The notes under the pieces are model-generated. The model was given only the letters and a program-made list of their open reading frames with translations, was not told where the DNA came from and did no database searches. This document shows, piece after piece, positions 43,787 to 53,361 of a stretch of 64,000 nucleotides of DNA (position 1 is its first letter; each line of letters begins with the position of its first letter). This DNA comes from Streptomyces fungicidicus (lineage in GTDB: Bacteria > Actinomycetota > Actinomycetes > Streptomycetales > Streptomycetaceae), in NCBI RefSeq assembly GCF_003665435.1, contig NZ_CP023407.1:6125501-6189500 (forward strand), read 5' to 3'. Both the position numbers and the translations under genes were made by a program.

Positions 43787-46033
43787 GTGGCAGCCCTCGC
43801 ACGCTGGTGTGTCCAACGCCGTCTGATCACCGTCCTGCTCTGGTTCCTCGCCCTCGGCGGGGTCTCCGCGGGCGCCTTCGCCGCCGGCTCCGCCTACTCC
43901 AACGACTACAAGGTGCCCGGCACCGAGTCGGGGCGGGCCACCCAGCTGCTGAAGGAGGGCTTCCCGGATCTCGGCGGCGACAGCGACACCGTGGTCTGGC
44001 ACACCCCGTCCGGCAGCGTGCGGGACCCCGGCGTCGAGCAGACCATGACCCGCACCCTGGACCGGATCGACGAACTGCCCGGCGTGACCGCCGTGAGCGG
44101 CCCGTACGACGGCCAGGGCGCCGGCCGGATCAGCGCTGACGGCCACACCGCGTACGCCACCGTCACCTTCGCCGACCAGTCCAAGGACATCGACGCGGGC
44201 GAGGCCGCCACCGTGGTGAAGACGGCCAAGGCCGCGGAAACCGACGGACTGAGCGTCGAGCTGAGCGGCAGCGCCGTCGAACTCAGCGAGTCCGCCGGCG
44301 GGCACACGGCCGAGATCGTCGGTGTGCTGGTCGCCGCCCTCGTGCTGTTCCTCGCCTTCGGCTCCCTCGCCGCCTCCCTGCTGCCCATCGCCACCGCCCT
44401 GGTCAGCGTCGGCACCGCCTACGCCGGGATCGTGCTGCTCGGGCACGTCATGACCGTCGCCGACTTCGCTCCCATGCTCGGCATGCTGATCGGGCTCGGC
44501 GTCGGCATCGACTACGCGCTGTTCATCGTGACCCGGCACCGCCGCGGGCTGAAACGCGGGCTCACCGTCACCGAGGCGGCCACCAACGCCGTCGCCACCA
44601 CCGGACGGGCCGTCGTCTTCGCGGGTGCGACCGTGTGCATAGCCCTGCTGGGCATGCTGATCCTCCGGCTGAACTTCCTCAACGGCGTCGCCATCGCCGC
44701 CTCGCTCACCGTCGTACTGACCGTCGCCGCCTCCGTCACCCTGCTGCCGGCCCTGCTGTCGTTCATCGGCATGCGCGCGCTGAGCCGCCGGGAGCGGCGC
44801 CGGCTGGCGGAGCACGGGCCCGAGCCCGAGGTACCGACCGGGTTCGCCGCCCGCTGGTCGGCGTTCGTGGAGCGCCACCCCAAGCTGCTCGGCGCCGTCG
44901 CGCTCGTCGTCATGGCCGTGCTCGCGCTGCCCACCCTCTCGCTGCACCTGGGCACCTCCGACCAGGGCAACGACCCCAAGGGCTCCACCACCCGCCAGGC
45001 CTACGACCTCCTCGCCGACGGCTTCGGCCCCGGCGTGAACGGCCCGCTCACCCTCGTCACCGGCGTCGACGGCGCCGAGGACCGGCTCGCCCTGGACAAC
45101 CTCGACACCACGCTGCGCCAGACGGAGGGCGTCGCGTCCGTCTCCCCGGTGACCTACGGCCACGGCGGCGACACCGCGTACCTCACCGTCATACCCGAGT
45201 CGTCCCCGCAGTCGAAGCAGACCAGCGACCTGGTCGACCGGCTCCGCGACGACGTGCTGCCGCGGGCCGAGTCGGGCACCGCGCTCGATCTGCAGGTCGG
45301 CGGCGTGACGGCCGGCTACGACGACTTCGCCGACGTCATCGTCGACAAGCTGCCCCTCTTCGTCGGCGTGGTGATCGGCCTCGGCTGTCTGCTGCTCCTG
45401 CTTGCCTTCCGCTCGATCGCCATCCCCCTCAAGGCCGCCGCGATGAACGTGGCCGCCGTCGCCGCCGCCTTCGGCGTCGTCGTCGCGATCTTCCAGTGGG
45501 GCTGGGGCAGCGAACTGCTCGGGCTCGGCAGCGCGGGCCCCATCGAACCCTTCCTGCCCGTGATCATGGTGTCGGTCCTCTTCGGCCTCTCCATGGACTA
45601 CCAGGTCTTCCTGGTGAGCCGGATGTACGAGGAGTGGCTGGAGACCGGCGACAACCGGCGGGCCGTCCGCGTCGGCCTCGCGGAGACCGGCCGGGTGATC
45701 AACTCCGCCGCCGTGATCATGATCTCGGTCTTCCTGGCCTTCGTCCTCAGCGGCGACCGGGTGATCGCCATGTTCGGCATCGCGCTCGCCGCGGCCGTCG
45801 CCCTGGACGCCTTCGTGCTGCGCACCCTGCTGGTCCCCGCCCTCATGCACCTCCTCGGCGGCGCCAACTGGTGGCTGCCCCGCTCGCTGGACCGGATCCT
45901 GCCCCGGATCAGCATCGAACCGCCCGAGGCCCGGGCCACCCATGAGAGGCTGGCCGCCGCCACGGACGCCGGAGTGGCGGACATGCTGGCCGAGGAGGAA
46001 CGACAGCGGGATGTACGCGATACGACTGGGTGA
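43787..46033 (+). CDS. MMPL family transporter (RND superfamily)
   Basis: 748 residues from GTG 43787 with CGGGAG seven bases before. One N-terminal membrane segment and an extracytoplasmic domain precede two MMPL modules (about residues 40-340 and 380-725). LGVGIDYALFIVTRHRRGL in the first and LFGLSMDYQVFLVSRMYEEW in the second carry the Asp-Tyr pairs used for proton coupling. These proteins export lipids or drugs. The stretch 43617-43786 upstream is relatively A+T-rich and probably holds its promoter. The 3' end overlaps the GNAT gene by 23 bases. Confidence 0.92.
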   Translation: MAALARWCVQRRLITVLLWFLALGGVSAGAFAAGSAYSNDYKVPGTESGRATQLLKEGFPDLGGDSDTVVWHTPSGSVRDPGVEQTMTRTLDRIDELPGVTAVSGPYDGQGAGRISADGHTAYATVTFADQSKDIDAGEAATVVKTAKAAETDGLSVELSGSAVELSESAGGHTAEIVGVLVAALVLFLAFGSLAASLLPIATALVSVGTAYAGIVLLGHVMTVADFAPMLGMLIGLGVGIDYALFIVTRHRRGLKRGLTVTEAATNAVATTGRAVVFAGATVCIALLGMLILRLNFLNGVAIAASLTVVLTVAASVTLLPALLSFIGMRALSRRERRRLAEHGPEPEVPTGFAARWSAFVERHPKLLGAVALVVMAVLALPTLSLHLGTSDQGNDPKGSTTRQAYDLLADGFGPGVNGPLTLVTGVDGAEDRLALDNLDTTLRQTEGVASVSPVTYGHGGDTAYLTVIPESSPQSKQTSDLVDRLRDDVLPRAESGTALDLQVGGVTAGYDDFADVIVDKLPLFVGVVIGLGCLLLLLAFRSIAIPLKAAAMNVAAVAAAFGVVVAIFQWGWGSELLGLGSAGPIEPFLPVIMVSVLFGLSMDYQVFLVSRMYEEWLETGDNRRAVRVGLAETGRVINSAAVIMISVFLAFVLSGDRVIAMFGIALAAAVALDAFVLRTLLVPALMHLLGGANWWLPRSLDRILPRISIEPPEARATHERLAAATDAGVADMLAEEERQRDVRDTTG

Positions 46034-46571
46034 CGACGGAGCCGAGCTGCGCCCCCTGGAGCCATGGCACGCCGAGGAGTTCCTCGCGCATCTGGACCGG
46101 GGCCGGGAGTTCATCAACCAGTACATTCCCTTCGGCTCCAAGGCCACCGACCTCGCCGGCGCCCGTGAGGTGCTCCAGCGGTACGCGGGCTGGCGCGCCG
46201 AGGACACCGCCTCGCTGCACGGGCTGTGGCTGGACGGCATGCTCGTCGGCGGTGTGCTCACCCTCCACTTCGACGCCGGCAACGGCACCTGCGAGGTCGG
46301 CTGCTGGCTGGAGCCCGCCGCGACCGGGCGGGGGCTCGTCACCCGCGCGATGCGGGTGCTCATCGACTGGGCGGTCGAGCAGCGCGGCATCCACCGGGTC
46401 GAATGGGTCGCTGCGGCGGGCAACGTGCCGAGCGTCAACACCGCCCGCCGGCTCGGCATGACCCGGGACGGCGTCCGCCGCGCCGCCCACCTCCACCACG
46501 GCGTGCGGCACGACCTGGAGGTGTGGTCGGTGCTGGCCCCGGAGTGGCGGGCCGCGCACAACGATCATTAA
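46011..46571 (+). CDS. GNAT acetyltransferase, RimJ/RimL-like
   Basis: 186 residues from ATG 46011, which lies inside the end of the MMPL gene; GAGGAGGAA is about 12 bases upstream. It opens LGDDGAELRPLEPWHAEEF, and the acetyl-CoA loop appears as PAATGRGLVTRAMRVL. NVPSVNTARRLGMTRDGV is the conserved C-terminal part. It acetylates an amine on a protein N-terminus or small molecule. Overlap with the transporter gene suggests coupled expression. Confidence 0.9.
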   Translation: MYAIRLGDDGAELRPLEPWHAEEFLAHLDRGREFINQYIPFGSKATDLAGAREVLQRYAGWRAEDTASLHGLWLDGMLVGGVLTLHFDAGNGTCEVGCWLEPAATGRGLVTRAMRVLIDWAVEQRGIHRVEWVAAAGNVPSVNTARRLGMTRDGVRRAAHLHHGVRHDLEVWSVLAPEWRAAHNDH

Positions 46572-46606
46572 GCGGACTCTCAGACAGCGTCCGTACGGTG
46601 CGGGGC

Positions 46607-47182
46607 ATGGGAACCAAGACAGTGGACGAGACCGGAGCCGGGACCGAGCACGACGAGACGGCAGTGGACGCCACTGAACCGGACGGCGCCACGGACGAGG
46701 CGCAGGACCAGGACGCACCCGGGACCGACGCCGACGCGTCCGCGGCCGACGGGTCCGCGGCCGTCGAGGACGAGGAGCGGGGCCCGTCCGGTGTCGGACA
46801 GGGCGCCGCCGCCGTCGTCTCCGCGGCGCTCGGCCTCGTCTCGCTCACCGGCAGCTGGCTGGGCACGGTCGCCGCCGCGCGGGAGACCCTCGTGGGCCAG
46901 CTGGAGACGGCCGCGGACGCCGGTGTCGCCACCCAGGTCAAGGAGATCTACGGCGACGCCTGGAACACCAGCGCGGTGTGGGGCGGCATGTTCGCGCTGA
47001 CCGCGCTGATCGTGGGCGTGGCGGTGCTGGCGAGGCCCGCGTTCGGGACGCCCGGGCGGACGGTGCAGGCGCCCTGGATCAAGTCGGTCGCCTGGGCCGG
47101 CGTCTCGCTCGGTGTGATCGGACTGCTGCTGGCGGTCCTCAAGTACACCGACGTACTCCTGGGCCTGCCCGCCACCGGCTGA
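46607..47182 (+). CDS. membrane protein with long acidic N-terminal tail
   Basis: 191 residues from ATG 46607. A -10 box TACGGT (46594-46599) ends seven bases upstream, so the message is probably leaderless. The first 60 residues are Asp/Glu/Ala/Thr-rich and probably disordered. Hydrophobic segments follow near 70-90, 125-143 and 160-182, with an Ala-rich amphipathic stretch between. No family is recognised. Confidence 0.75.
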   Translation: MGTKTVDETGAGTEHDETAVDATEPDGATDEAQDQDAPGTDADASAADGSAAVEDEERGPSGVGQGAAAVVSAALGLVSLTGSWLGTVAAARETLVGQLETAADAGVATQVKEIYGDAWNTSAVWGGMFALTALIVGVAVLARPAFGTPGRTVQAPWIKSVAWAGVSLGVIGLLLAVLKYTDVLLGLPATG

Positions 47183-47324
47183 GCCCGGTCTAAGTACCTT
47201 CTAAGGCCCCGGGCCGGCGACAAGATACGGAACCCTCCCGATGTGGCGGATCCCCCTGGGAGACGAAGGTGGAGGCATCGCAGAAAGCGGTGACCGACAC
47301 CGACTCCTCCAGGGGGACCGCACC

Positions 47325-47492
47325 ATGTTCGAGTACGCACTCCACCGGCTCCGCCACGACGACCTCGTCCGCCGCGCCGAACAGGACCGCCTGGCCCGGG
47401 AGGTGCTACGCCTCCGCCGAGCCGCCCGCCACCAACCCCCCACCAACCCCGAACCCCCTGACCCCCAAACCAACTTCACCCGAGCCGCCTGA
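47325..47492 (+). CDS. small basic helical protein
   Basis: 55 residues from ATG 47325, with AGGGGGA seven bases upstream. A strongly amphipathic, charged helix (MFEYALHRLRHDDLVRRAEQ onward) leads into a Pro-rich tail. The good ribosome site supports translation. Such small proteins are common in Streptomyces; function unknown. Confidence 0.65.
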   Translation: MFEYALHRLRHDDLVRRAEQDRLAREVLRLRRAARHQPPTNPEPPDPQTNFTRAA

Positions 47493-47560
47493 CCCCCACC
47501 TTTTCCGCCAACCGCGCCGCCCCCCGCTCTCCGCTCTCCGCGGGCAGTCGTGCCGCAGGG

Positions 47561-47605
47561 CGATGGGGGTACCTCCCGCTCGAGCGAAGTCGAGAGTGGG
47601 GGAGG
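47561..47605. repeat. Streptomyces hairpin repeat before the LuxR-type gene
   Basis: The stretch runs ATGGGGGTACCTCCCGCTCG, then GCGAAG, then TCGAGAGTGGGGGAGG. It folds with CTCGA (47579-47583) pairing TCGAG (47590-47594) and CCTCCC pairing GGGAGG. I recognise this as a dispersed Streptomyces element. Confidence 0.7.
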
Positions 47606-47728
47606 GTGGGCGCGACGGCACCCCGCAAGCGCCGGGCTGCGCAACCCCACCCCCGGCCCACCCCCCACCGGGCACCTGAAACACCCCGGGGCGAAAAAAC
47701 CGGTGACCCCATGTCGGAAGGGCATGCA

Positions 47729-50700
47729 ATGCTCACTGACGTGGAGACCAAGTCCGTCAGTCCCGTGTTCGTGGGCCGCAGCACAGAGCTCGCCACACTC
47801 CGCACCGCCCTCACCCGAGCCACCACCGACCCCCAGGCACTCCTGATCGGCGGCGAGGCCGGCGTCGGCAAGACCCGCCTGGTGGAGGAGTTCGCCGCCG
47901 CGGCCCGCCGCCGCGGCGCCGTCGTCGCGCCGGGCGGCTGCGTGGAGATCGGCGCCGACGGACTCCCCTTCGCCCCCTTCTCCACCGCCCTGCGCCGGCT
48001 CCGCCGCGAACTGCCCGACCAGTTCGCCGCCGCCGCCTCCGGCCAGGAGGAGGAACTCGCCCGCCTGCTGCCCGAACTCGGCGCCGCCGCCGCCCGCGAG
48101 GCCCGCCGCGACGAACAGGGCATGGCCCGCCTCTTCGAGCTCACCGCCCGCCTGCTGGAACGCGTCGCCGCCGAACAGACCGTCGTCCTGGTCCTGGAGG
48201 ACCTGCACTGGGCGGACGCCTCCACCCGCCACCTGCTCGCCTATCTGTTCCGCACCCTGCGCACCGGCCGCCTCGTCGTCCTCGCCACCTACCGCTCCGA
48301 CGACATCCACCGCCGCCACCCGCTGCGCCCCCTGCTCGCCGAACTCGACCGGCTCCGCACCGTCCAGCGCGTCGAACTCGGCCGCTTCAACCGCGAGGAG
48401 GTCCACCGGCAGATCGCCGGCATCCTCGCCCGCGAACCCGAGCCCGACCGCGTCGACGACATCTTCGAACGCTCCGACGGCAACGCCTTCTTCGTCGAGG
48501 AACTCGCCGTCGCCGCCGACGAGGGCTGCTGCACCGGCCTCACCGACTCCCTGCGCGATCTCCTCCTGGTCCGCGTCGAGGGCCTGCCGGAGAGCGCCCA
48601 GCGGGTCGCCCGGATCGTTGCCGAGGGCGGCTCCACCGTCGAGGACCGGCTGCTCGCCGCCGTCGCCCGGCTCAGCGAGGACGACCTCATCGAGGCCCTG
48701 CGCGCCGGCGTCAACGCCAGCATCCTCGCCCCCGCACCGGACCGCGACGGCTACCGCTTCCGCCACTCCCTGGTCCGCGAGGCCGTCAGCGACGACCTGC
48801 TGCCCGGCGAACGCTCCCGTCTCAACCGCCGCTACGCCGAGGCACTGGAGGCCGACCCCACCCTCATCCCCGCCGACGAGCGGGTGACCCGCCTGGCCAG
48901 CTACTGGTACCACGCACATGACGCCGCCAAGGCCCTGCCCGCCGTGCTCGACGCCTCCGTCGAGGCCCGCCGGCGCCACGCGTACTCCGAGCAACTGCGG
49001 CTGCTGGAGCGGGCGATGGAACTGTGGGACGTCGTCCCCGAGACCGTACGCGCCACCCTGCGCCCCGTGGACTACGCCGAGGTCTACCCTCCCTGCGGCT
49101 GCACCCCCGAACAGGCGCCGCTGCGCTACCTCGACCTGATGGCCGAGGCCGCCGTCGCCGGCCGGCTCTGCGGCGAACGCGAACGCTCCATGAAGATCAC
49201 CAAGCGGGCGCTGCGCCTCCTCGACGAGGAGCCCGACCCGCTGCGCGCCGCCTGGTTCTGGGTGCAGCGCTCCCGGCTCACCCAGTCCCTCGCCCGCGGC
49301 GACGGCTGGGCCGAACTCGGCACCGCCCAGGAGCTGGTGCGCGGCCTGCCCCCCTCCGAGGTGCACGCCGAGGTGCTCGCCTCCGCCGCCAGCTGGTCGA
49401 TGCTCCACGAACCCGGCCCGGAGGCCATGGCCGCGGCCGAACGCGCCGTCGAGTACGCCCGCATGGTCGGCTGCCACGACATCGAGCTCAACGCCCGGCT
49501 CACCCTCGGCGGACTCATGGTCGACGCGGGCGACATCGACACCGGACTCGCCGAGATGTACGACGTCAAGGAGCGGGCGACCGAACTGGGCGTGGACATG
49601 GTGGTGGGCCGGGCCCATGTGAACCTGCCGTCCGTCCTCGAAGGCGTCGGCCGCTCCGAGGAGGCCGCGGGACTCCTGCGGGACGGCGTCGACGTCACCC
49701 GCAGGCTGGGGCTGCTGGACTCCGAGGGCTGGGTGTGGGGCAACCTCGCCGAGTCCCTGCACTCCCTCGGCCGCTGGGACGAGGCCGCCCGGGCCGCGCA
49801 CCACGCCCAGCGGAGCGAGCACAGCGCCAAGCCCCGGGCCGGCGGCTCGATGCGCCTGGCGTACCTCGCGTACGACCGCGGGGACATGGCCGAGGCGGCA
49901 CGCCGTCTCGCCGAAGCCCGCACTTTCTTCGGCACCCACGACCCGATGCCGCAGTACGCCCTGCCGATGAGATGGGTCGCCGTCGGTGTGGCCGCCGCCG
50001 AGGGCCGCCTCCCCGACGCCCGGGCCGAACTGCTGACCGCCCTGGACACCGGACTTCCGCCCGGCACCCAGCGCTACGGCTGGCCCCTGCTGCTGGCCGC
50101 CACGACCGCCGAGGCGGACGCCCTCGGGGACCCGGCGACCGACCCCGGCCGCCCGGAGGTCCTCGAACGGATCCGCAAGGCGGCCAAGACCCTGGCGGCC
50201 GGCGTCCCCGTGTGGCGCGCGTACGACCTGTGGCTGCGCGCCGAACTGCTGCGCGCCGAGGGGAGGTCCGCGCCGGACGAATGGTCCGCGGCCGTCGCCG
50301 CGGTCGAGGCGCTGGAGCGGCCCTACGACCTCGCGCGCGTCCGTTTCCGGCTGGCCGAGGCGCTGCTGGCGTCCGGCGCCGGGGACGACGAGCGGGCCCG
50401 TGCCACGGAGCTGCTGCGGCTGGTGACCGCCGTCGCCGACCACCTCGGCGCCGCGCCGCTCGCCCGGTCCGCCGCGGCGCTGGCGCAGCGCGCCCGCCTC
50501 GCCCTGATCCCGGCCACCCGGGAACCGGCAGCCGCCTGCGCCGACCCGGCCGACGCGCTCGGCCTCACCAGCCGGGAGCGCGACGTCCTGCGTCTGGTGG
50601 CCGCCGGCCACACCAACCGCCGTATCGCCGAGGAACTGTTCATCTCCCCGAAGACGGCCAGCGTCCATGTCTCCAACATCCTCGCCAAGCTGGGAGTCTC

Positions 50701-50791
50701 CGGCCGCGGGGAGGCCGCGGCGGTGGCCCACCGGGTCGGCCTCGTCCCGGCGGAGGCCGGAAACCGGCTCGGGGCGGGACAATCGAGGTGA
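47729..50791 (+). CDS. large ATP-binding LuxR-type regulator (LAL family)
   Basis: 1020 residues. ATG 47729 is preferred because GGAAGGG lies six bases before; ATG 47711 is the alternative. Walker A GGEAGVGKTRLVEEF begins near residue 42, and Walker B-like VVLVLEDLHWADAST is near 152-166. A long helical, TPR-like middle follows. The C-terminal LuxR helix-turn-helix begins LTSRERDVLRLVAAGHTNRR near 947. LAL proteins are ATP-dependent activators, often of secondary metabolism or sugar use. No target is obvious next to it. Confidence 0.92.
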   Translation: MLTDVETKSVSPVFVGRSTELATLRTALTRATTDPQALLIGGEAGVGKTRLVEEFAAAARRRGAVVAPGGCVEIGADGLPFAPFSTALRRLRRELPDQFAAAASGQEEELARLLPELGAAAAREARRDEQGMARLFELTARLLERVAAEQTVVLVLEDLHWADASTRHLLAYLFRTLRTGRLVVLATYRSDDIHRRHPLRPLLAELDRLRTVQRVELGRFNREEVHRQIAGILAREPEPDRVDDIFERSDGNAFFVEELAVAADEGCCTGLTDSLRDLLLVRVEGLPESAQRVARIVAEGGSTVEDRLLAAVARLSEDDLIEALRAGVNASILAPAPDRDGYRFRHSLVREAVSDDLLPGERSRLNRRYAEALEADPTLIPADERVTRLASYWYHAHDAAKALPAVLDASVEARRRHAYSEQLRLLERAMELWDVVPETVRATLRPVDYAEVYPPCGCTPEQAPLRYLDLMAEAAVAGRLCGERERSMKITKRALRLLDEEPDPLRAAWFWVQRSRLTQSLARGDGWAELGTAQELVRGLPPSEVHAEVLASAASWSMLHEPGPEAMAAAERAVEYARMVGCHDIELNARLTLGGLMVDAGDIDTGLAEMYDVKERATELGVDMVVGRAHVNLPSVLEGVGRSEEAAGLLRDGVDVTRRLGLLDSEGWVWGNLAESLHSLGRWDEAARAAHHAQRSEHSAKPRAGGSMRLAYLAYDRGDMAEAARRLAEARTFFGTHDPMPQYALPMRWVAVGVAAAEGRLPDARAELLTALDTGLPPGTQRYGWPLLLAATTAEADALGDPATDPGRPEVLERIRKAAKTLAAGVPVWRAYDLWLRAELLRAEGRSAPDEWSAAVAAVEALERPYDLARVRFRLAEALLASGAGDDERARATELLRLVTAVADHLGAAPLARSAAALAQRARLALIPATREPAAACADPADALGLTSRERDVLRLVAAGHTNRRIAEELFISPKTASVHVSNILAKLGVSGRGEAAAVAHRVGLVPAEAGNRLGAGQSR

Positions 50792-50819
50792 GACGCCTGC
50801 GGCCCTGGAAAGGGGAGCG

Positions 50820-51029
50820 ATGTTCAACGCCTTCGAGGAACTGTTCGCCCCCGGACGCAAACACACCCATGACGAGCAGAAACGCCTGGCCCTGACCCGG
50901 GAGGACGTCGGAGACGCCGACCCCGGACGCGGGCCCATAGACCTCGCGTCCGGAAAGGTCACCGTCCGCCGGCCGGCACCCGCCGGGGAGGAACCCGACG
51001 AGGCCGAGGAGGACCCGCGCGCCGGCTAG
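50820..51029 (+). CDS. small acidic protein, DUF6191-like
   Basis: 69 residues from ATG 50820 after AAAGGGGAG, 28 bases after the regulator. MFNAFEELFAPGRKHTHDEQ and the GRGPIDLASGKVTV stretch match what I remember of DUF6191 proteins. No function is known. Its TAG stop overlaps the stop of the convergent gene within one CTAG. Confidence 0.75.
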   Translation: MFNAFEELFAPGRKHTHDEQKRLALTREDVGDADPGRGPIDLASGKVTVRRPAPAGEEPDEAEEDPRAG

Positions 51030-52189
51030 CTCACCTCCAGCTCCAGGATCCGGTCGTCCCCCTTCTTCGGGTTGCCGCGCCCGTCCGTGTTGCTGGTGAC
51101 CAGCCACAGCTTGTCACCGCCCGCGGCGGCCACCGTGCGCAGCCGCCCGTACTCGCCCTCCAGGAACGCCTGCGGATCCGCCGACGCCTCCGTGCCCTTC
51201 AGCGGGACGCGCCACAGCCGCTCGCCGCGCAGTCCCGCCATCCAGATCGAGCCCTCGGCGTACGCGATGCCGCTGGGGGAGGCCTCGTCCGTGCTCCACT
51301 GCTCGACCGGATTCTTGAAGGCGCTGTCGTCCGACCTGCCCTCCGCCTCCGGCCAGCCGTAGTTGGCACCCGGCTCGATCGCGTTCAGCTCGTCCCAGGT
51401 GTTCTGGCCGAACTCCGAGGCGAACAGCCGCTGCTTGCCGTCCCAGGCCAGCCCCTGCACATTGCGGTGGCCGTACGAGTACACCGCGGAGCCGGGGAAC
51501 GGGTTGCCCGGAGCCGGTTCGCCGTCCGGCGTCAGCCGCAGGATCTTGCCGCCCAGGGACTCCTTGTCCTGGGAGAGCCCCGTGTCGCCGCTCTCGCCCG
51601 TCCCCGCGTACAGCATCCTGTCGGGGCCGAAGGCGATCCGGCCGCCATTGTGGATCATGCCCTTGGGGATGCCCCGGAAGACCGTGTCCGGCGCGCCCAG
51701 CTGCTGCCCGGCCGGCTTCCGCTCGTCGTAGATCATGCGGACGACGCGGTTGTCGGAGGCCGAGGTGAAGTAGGCGTAGATCATGTGGTCCGAGGCGTAC
51801 TCGGGGGAGAGGACGATGCCGAGCAGGCCGCCCTCGCCGGCCGGTGACACCCCGGGCACCTCGCCCAGCTCGGTCTTTCTGCCGGTCTTCCCGTCGACGC
51901 GGGTGATCGTGGCCTCGTCCCGCGAGGAGACCAGCAGGTCGCCGTCCGTGAGCGGGGCCAGCCCCCAGGGACTGTTCAGGCCGGTGGCCACCGTGCGGAC
52001 CACCTTCACCGAGCCCTTCGCGGGCGGCGTCTGCTCCGCGGCCCCCGTCGGCGGCGAACTCGCCGCCGTGCCGCTGGGGGAGGCGCTGGTGTCCCCGCCG
52101 CCGGCTGTTCCTCCGTCGCCGGAGGAACAGCCGGCGGTCAGCAGGAGCGCGGCGGCGGCCAGTACGGCCGTCACGGCTCGTCGTTGCAC
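51026..52189 (-). CDS. sorbosone/glucose dehydrogenase-like lipoprotein
   Basis: 387 residues from a GTG start with AAGGGA upstream. A lipoprotein signal ends LLLTAGC (Cys21), then a Gly/Ser/Thr-rich linker. The rest is a six-bladed beta-propeller of the PQQ-dependent sugar dehydrogenase family: LNSPWGLAPLTDGDLLVS, NGGRIAFGPDRMLYAGTGE, YSYGHRNVQGLAWD, NYGWPEAEG. The family oxidises sugars outside the cell with PQQ, though many members lack known activity. Its stop shares a CTAG with the convergent small gene. Confidence 0.88.
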   Translation of the reverse strand: MQRRAVTAVLAAAALLLTAGCSSGDGGTAGGGDTSASPSGTAASSPPTGAAEQTPPAKGSVKVVRTVATGLNSPWGLAPLTDGDLLVSSRDEATITRVDGKTGRKTELGEVPGVSPAGEGGLLGIVLSPEYASDHMIYAYFTSASDNRVVRMIYDERKPAGQQLGAPDTVFRGIPKGMIHNGGRIAFGPDRMLYAGTGESGDTGLSQDKESLGGKILRLTPDGEPAPGNPFPGSAVYSYGHRNVQGLAWDGKQRLFASEFGQNTWDELNAIEPGANYGWPEAEGRSDDSAFKNPVEQWSTDEASPSGIAYAEGSIWMAGLRGERLWRVPLKGTEASADPQAFLEGEYGRLRTVAAAGGDKLWLVTSNTDGRGNPKKGDDRILELEVS

Positions 52190-52287
52190 GATCTTGATCC
52201 CTTCGACGGCGGTGGGTCCTACCTGTCATACACCGCTCGCGCCGCCAGGGTTCCCGGTCCCGCGTCCCCGAACCGCGGCCGGCGGGC

Positions 52288-53286
52288 TCAGTCCCACGAC
52301 CCCTGGGCCGCGGGCAGCCGCGCGAGCTCCTCGAGATCGTGTTCCGTCAGGCGCAGGTCCACCGCGGCGGCGTTCTCCGACACCCACCGCTCCCGCTTGG
52401 CGCCGGGGACCGGGATCACCTGCCGGCCACGGCTCAGCACCCAGGCCAGGGCCACCTGCGCCGGGGTGACGTGCTCACCGTGCCGGCGGGCCACCCGGCG
52501 CAGCCCGACCACGAGCGGCTGGTTCGCCGCCATCATCTCGGCCGTGAAGCGGGGGTGCCGGGCACGCAGGTCGTCCGCCTCGAAGCCCCCTCCGGGCGTC
52601 AGCGTCCCGGACAGGAAGCCGTTGCCCAGCGGCATCGCCGCGAGGAAGCCGACACCCCGGGACTCGCACCACGGCAGCAGCGTCTCCAGCGCCTCCGGCG
52701 ACCACACCGACAGCTCCGCCTCCACCGCGCTCACCGGGAAGACCTGCTGCACCCGCTCCAGCTGCCGGACCGTCGCGTCGTGCAGCCGCGCCCCCGGACG
52801 CCGGGCCGAGCGCGCACCCACCGCGCACAGCCCCAACGCCCGTACCTTTCCCGCCTGTACCAGCTCCGCCATCGCACCCCAGGTCTCCTCCACCGGGACC
52901 TCCGGGTCGGCGCGGTGCAACTGGTAGAGGTCGATCACGTCCGTCTGCAGCCGGCGCAGCGAGGCGTCGCAGGCCCTTCTCACGTACCCGGGGCGCCCGT
53001 TGGCCACGATGTGCTGGTCGCCCACGAGCAGCCCGACCTTCGTGGAGACGAAGGCCTCGGAGCGCCGCTCCTTCAACACCCGCCCCAGCAGCAGTTCGTT
53101 GGTGAACGGGCCGTACATGTCGGCGGTGTCGAGGAGTGTCGAGCCCAGATCCAGCGCCCGGTGCACCGCCCTGAGCGACTCCTCGCCGCGCTGCCGGGAC
53201 GTGCTGTACGCCCAGCTCATCGGCATGCACCCGAGTCCGACGGCCCCCACCGCGAGCGCCCCCGCGCCGATCGTCCTGCGCTCCAC
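52288..53286 (-). CDS. aldo/keto reductase
   Basis: 332 residues from GTG 53286 with GGGAGGG ten bases before. The TIM-barrel tetrad is visible: D53 and Y58 in LLDTADMYGPFTNE, K83 in VSTKVGLL, H124 in YQLHRAD. The NADPH site is the AWVLSRGRQVIPVPGAKR stretch near the end. It reduces aldehydes or ketones; the substrate is unknown. Divergent from the D-2-hydroxyacid dehydrogenase gene with a 75-base gap. Confidence 0.92.
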   Translation of the reverse strand: MERRTIGAGALAVGAVGLGCMPMSWAYSTSRQRGEESLRAVHRALDLGSTLLDTADMYGPFTNELLLGRVLKERRSEAFVSTKVGLLVGDQHIVANGRPGYVRRACDASLRRLQTDVIDLYQLHRADPEVPVEETWGAMAELVQAGKVRALGLCAVGARSARRPGARLHDATVRQLERVQQVFPVSAVEAELSVWSPEALETLLPWCESRGVGFLAAMPLGNGFLSGTLTPGGGFEADDLRARHPRFTAEMMAANQPLVVGLRRVARRHGEHVTPAQVALAWVLSRGRQVIPVPGAKRERWVSENAAAVDLRLTEHDLEELARLPAAQGSWD

Positions 53287-53348
53287 CTGGTCGTGACCCT
53301 CCCTCTCCGGCCCCCCAACCTAACCTCTGGCGTCCCGGGCCTCTGAAC

Positions 53349-53354
53349 TAGCCT
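53349..53354 (+). promoter_or_regulatory. -10 box, leaderless hydroxyacid dehydrogenase gene
   Basis: TAGCCT ends seven bases before ATG 53362, and no ribosome site intervenes. Confidence 0.5.
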
Positions 53355-53361
53355 CCGGACC

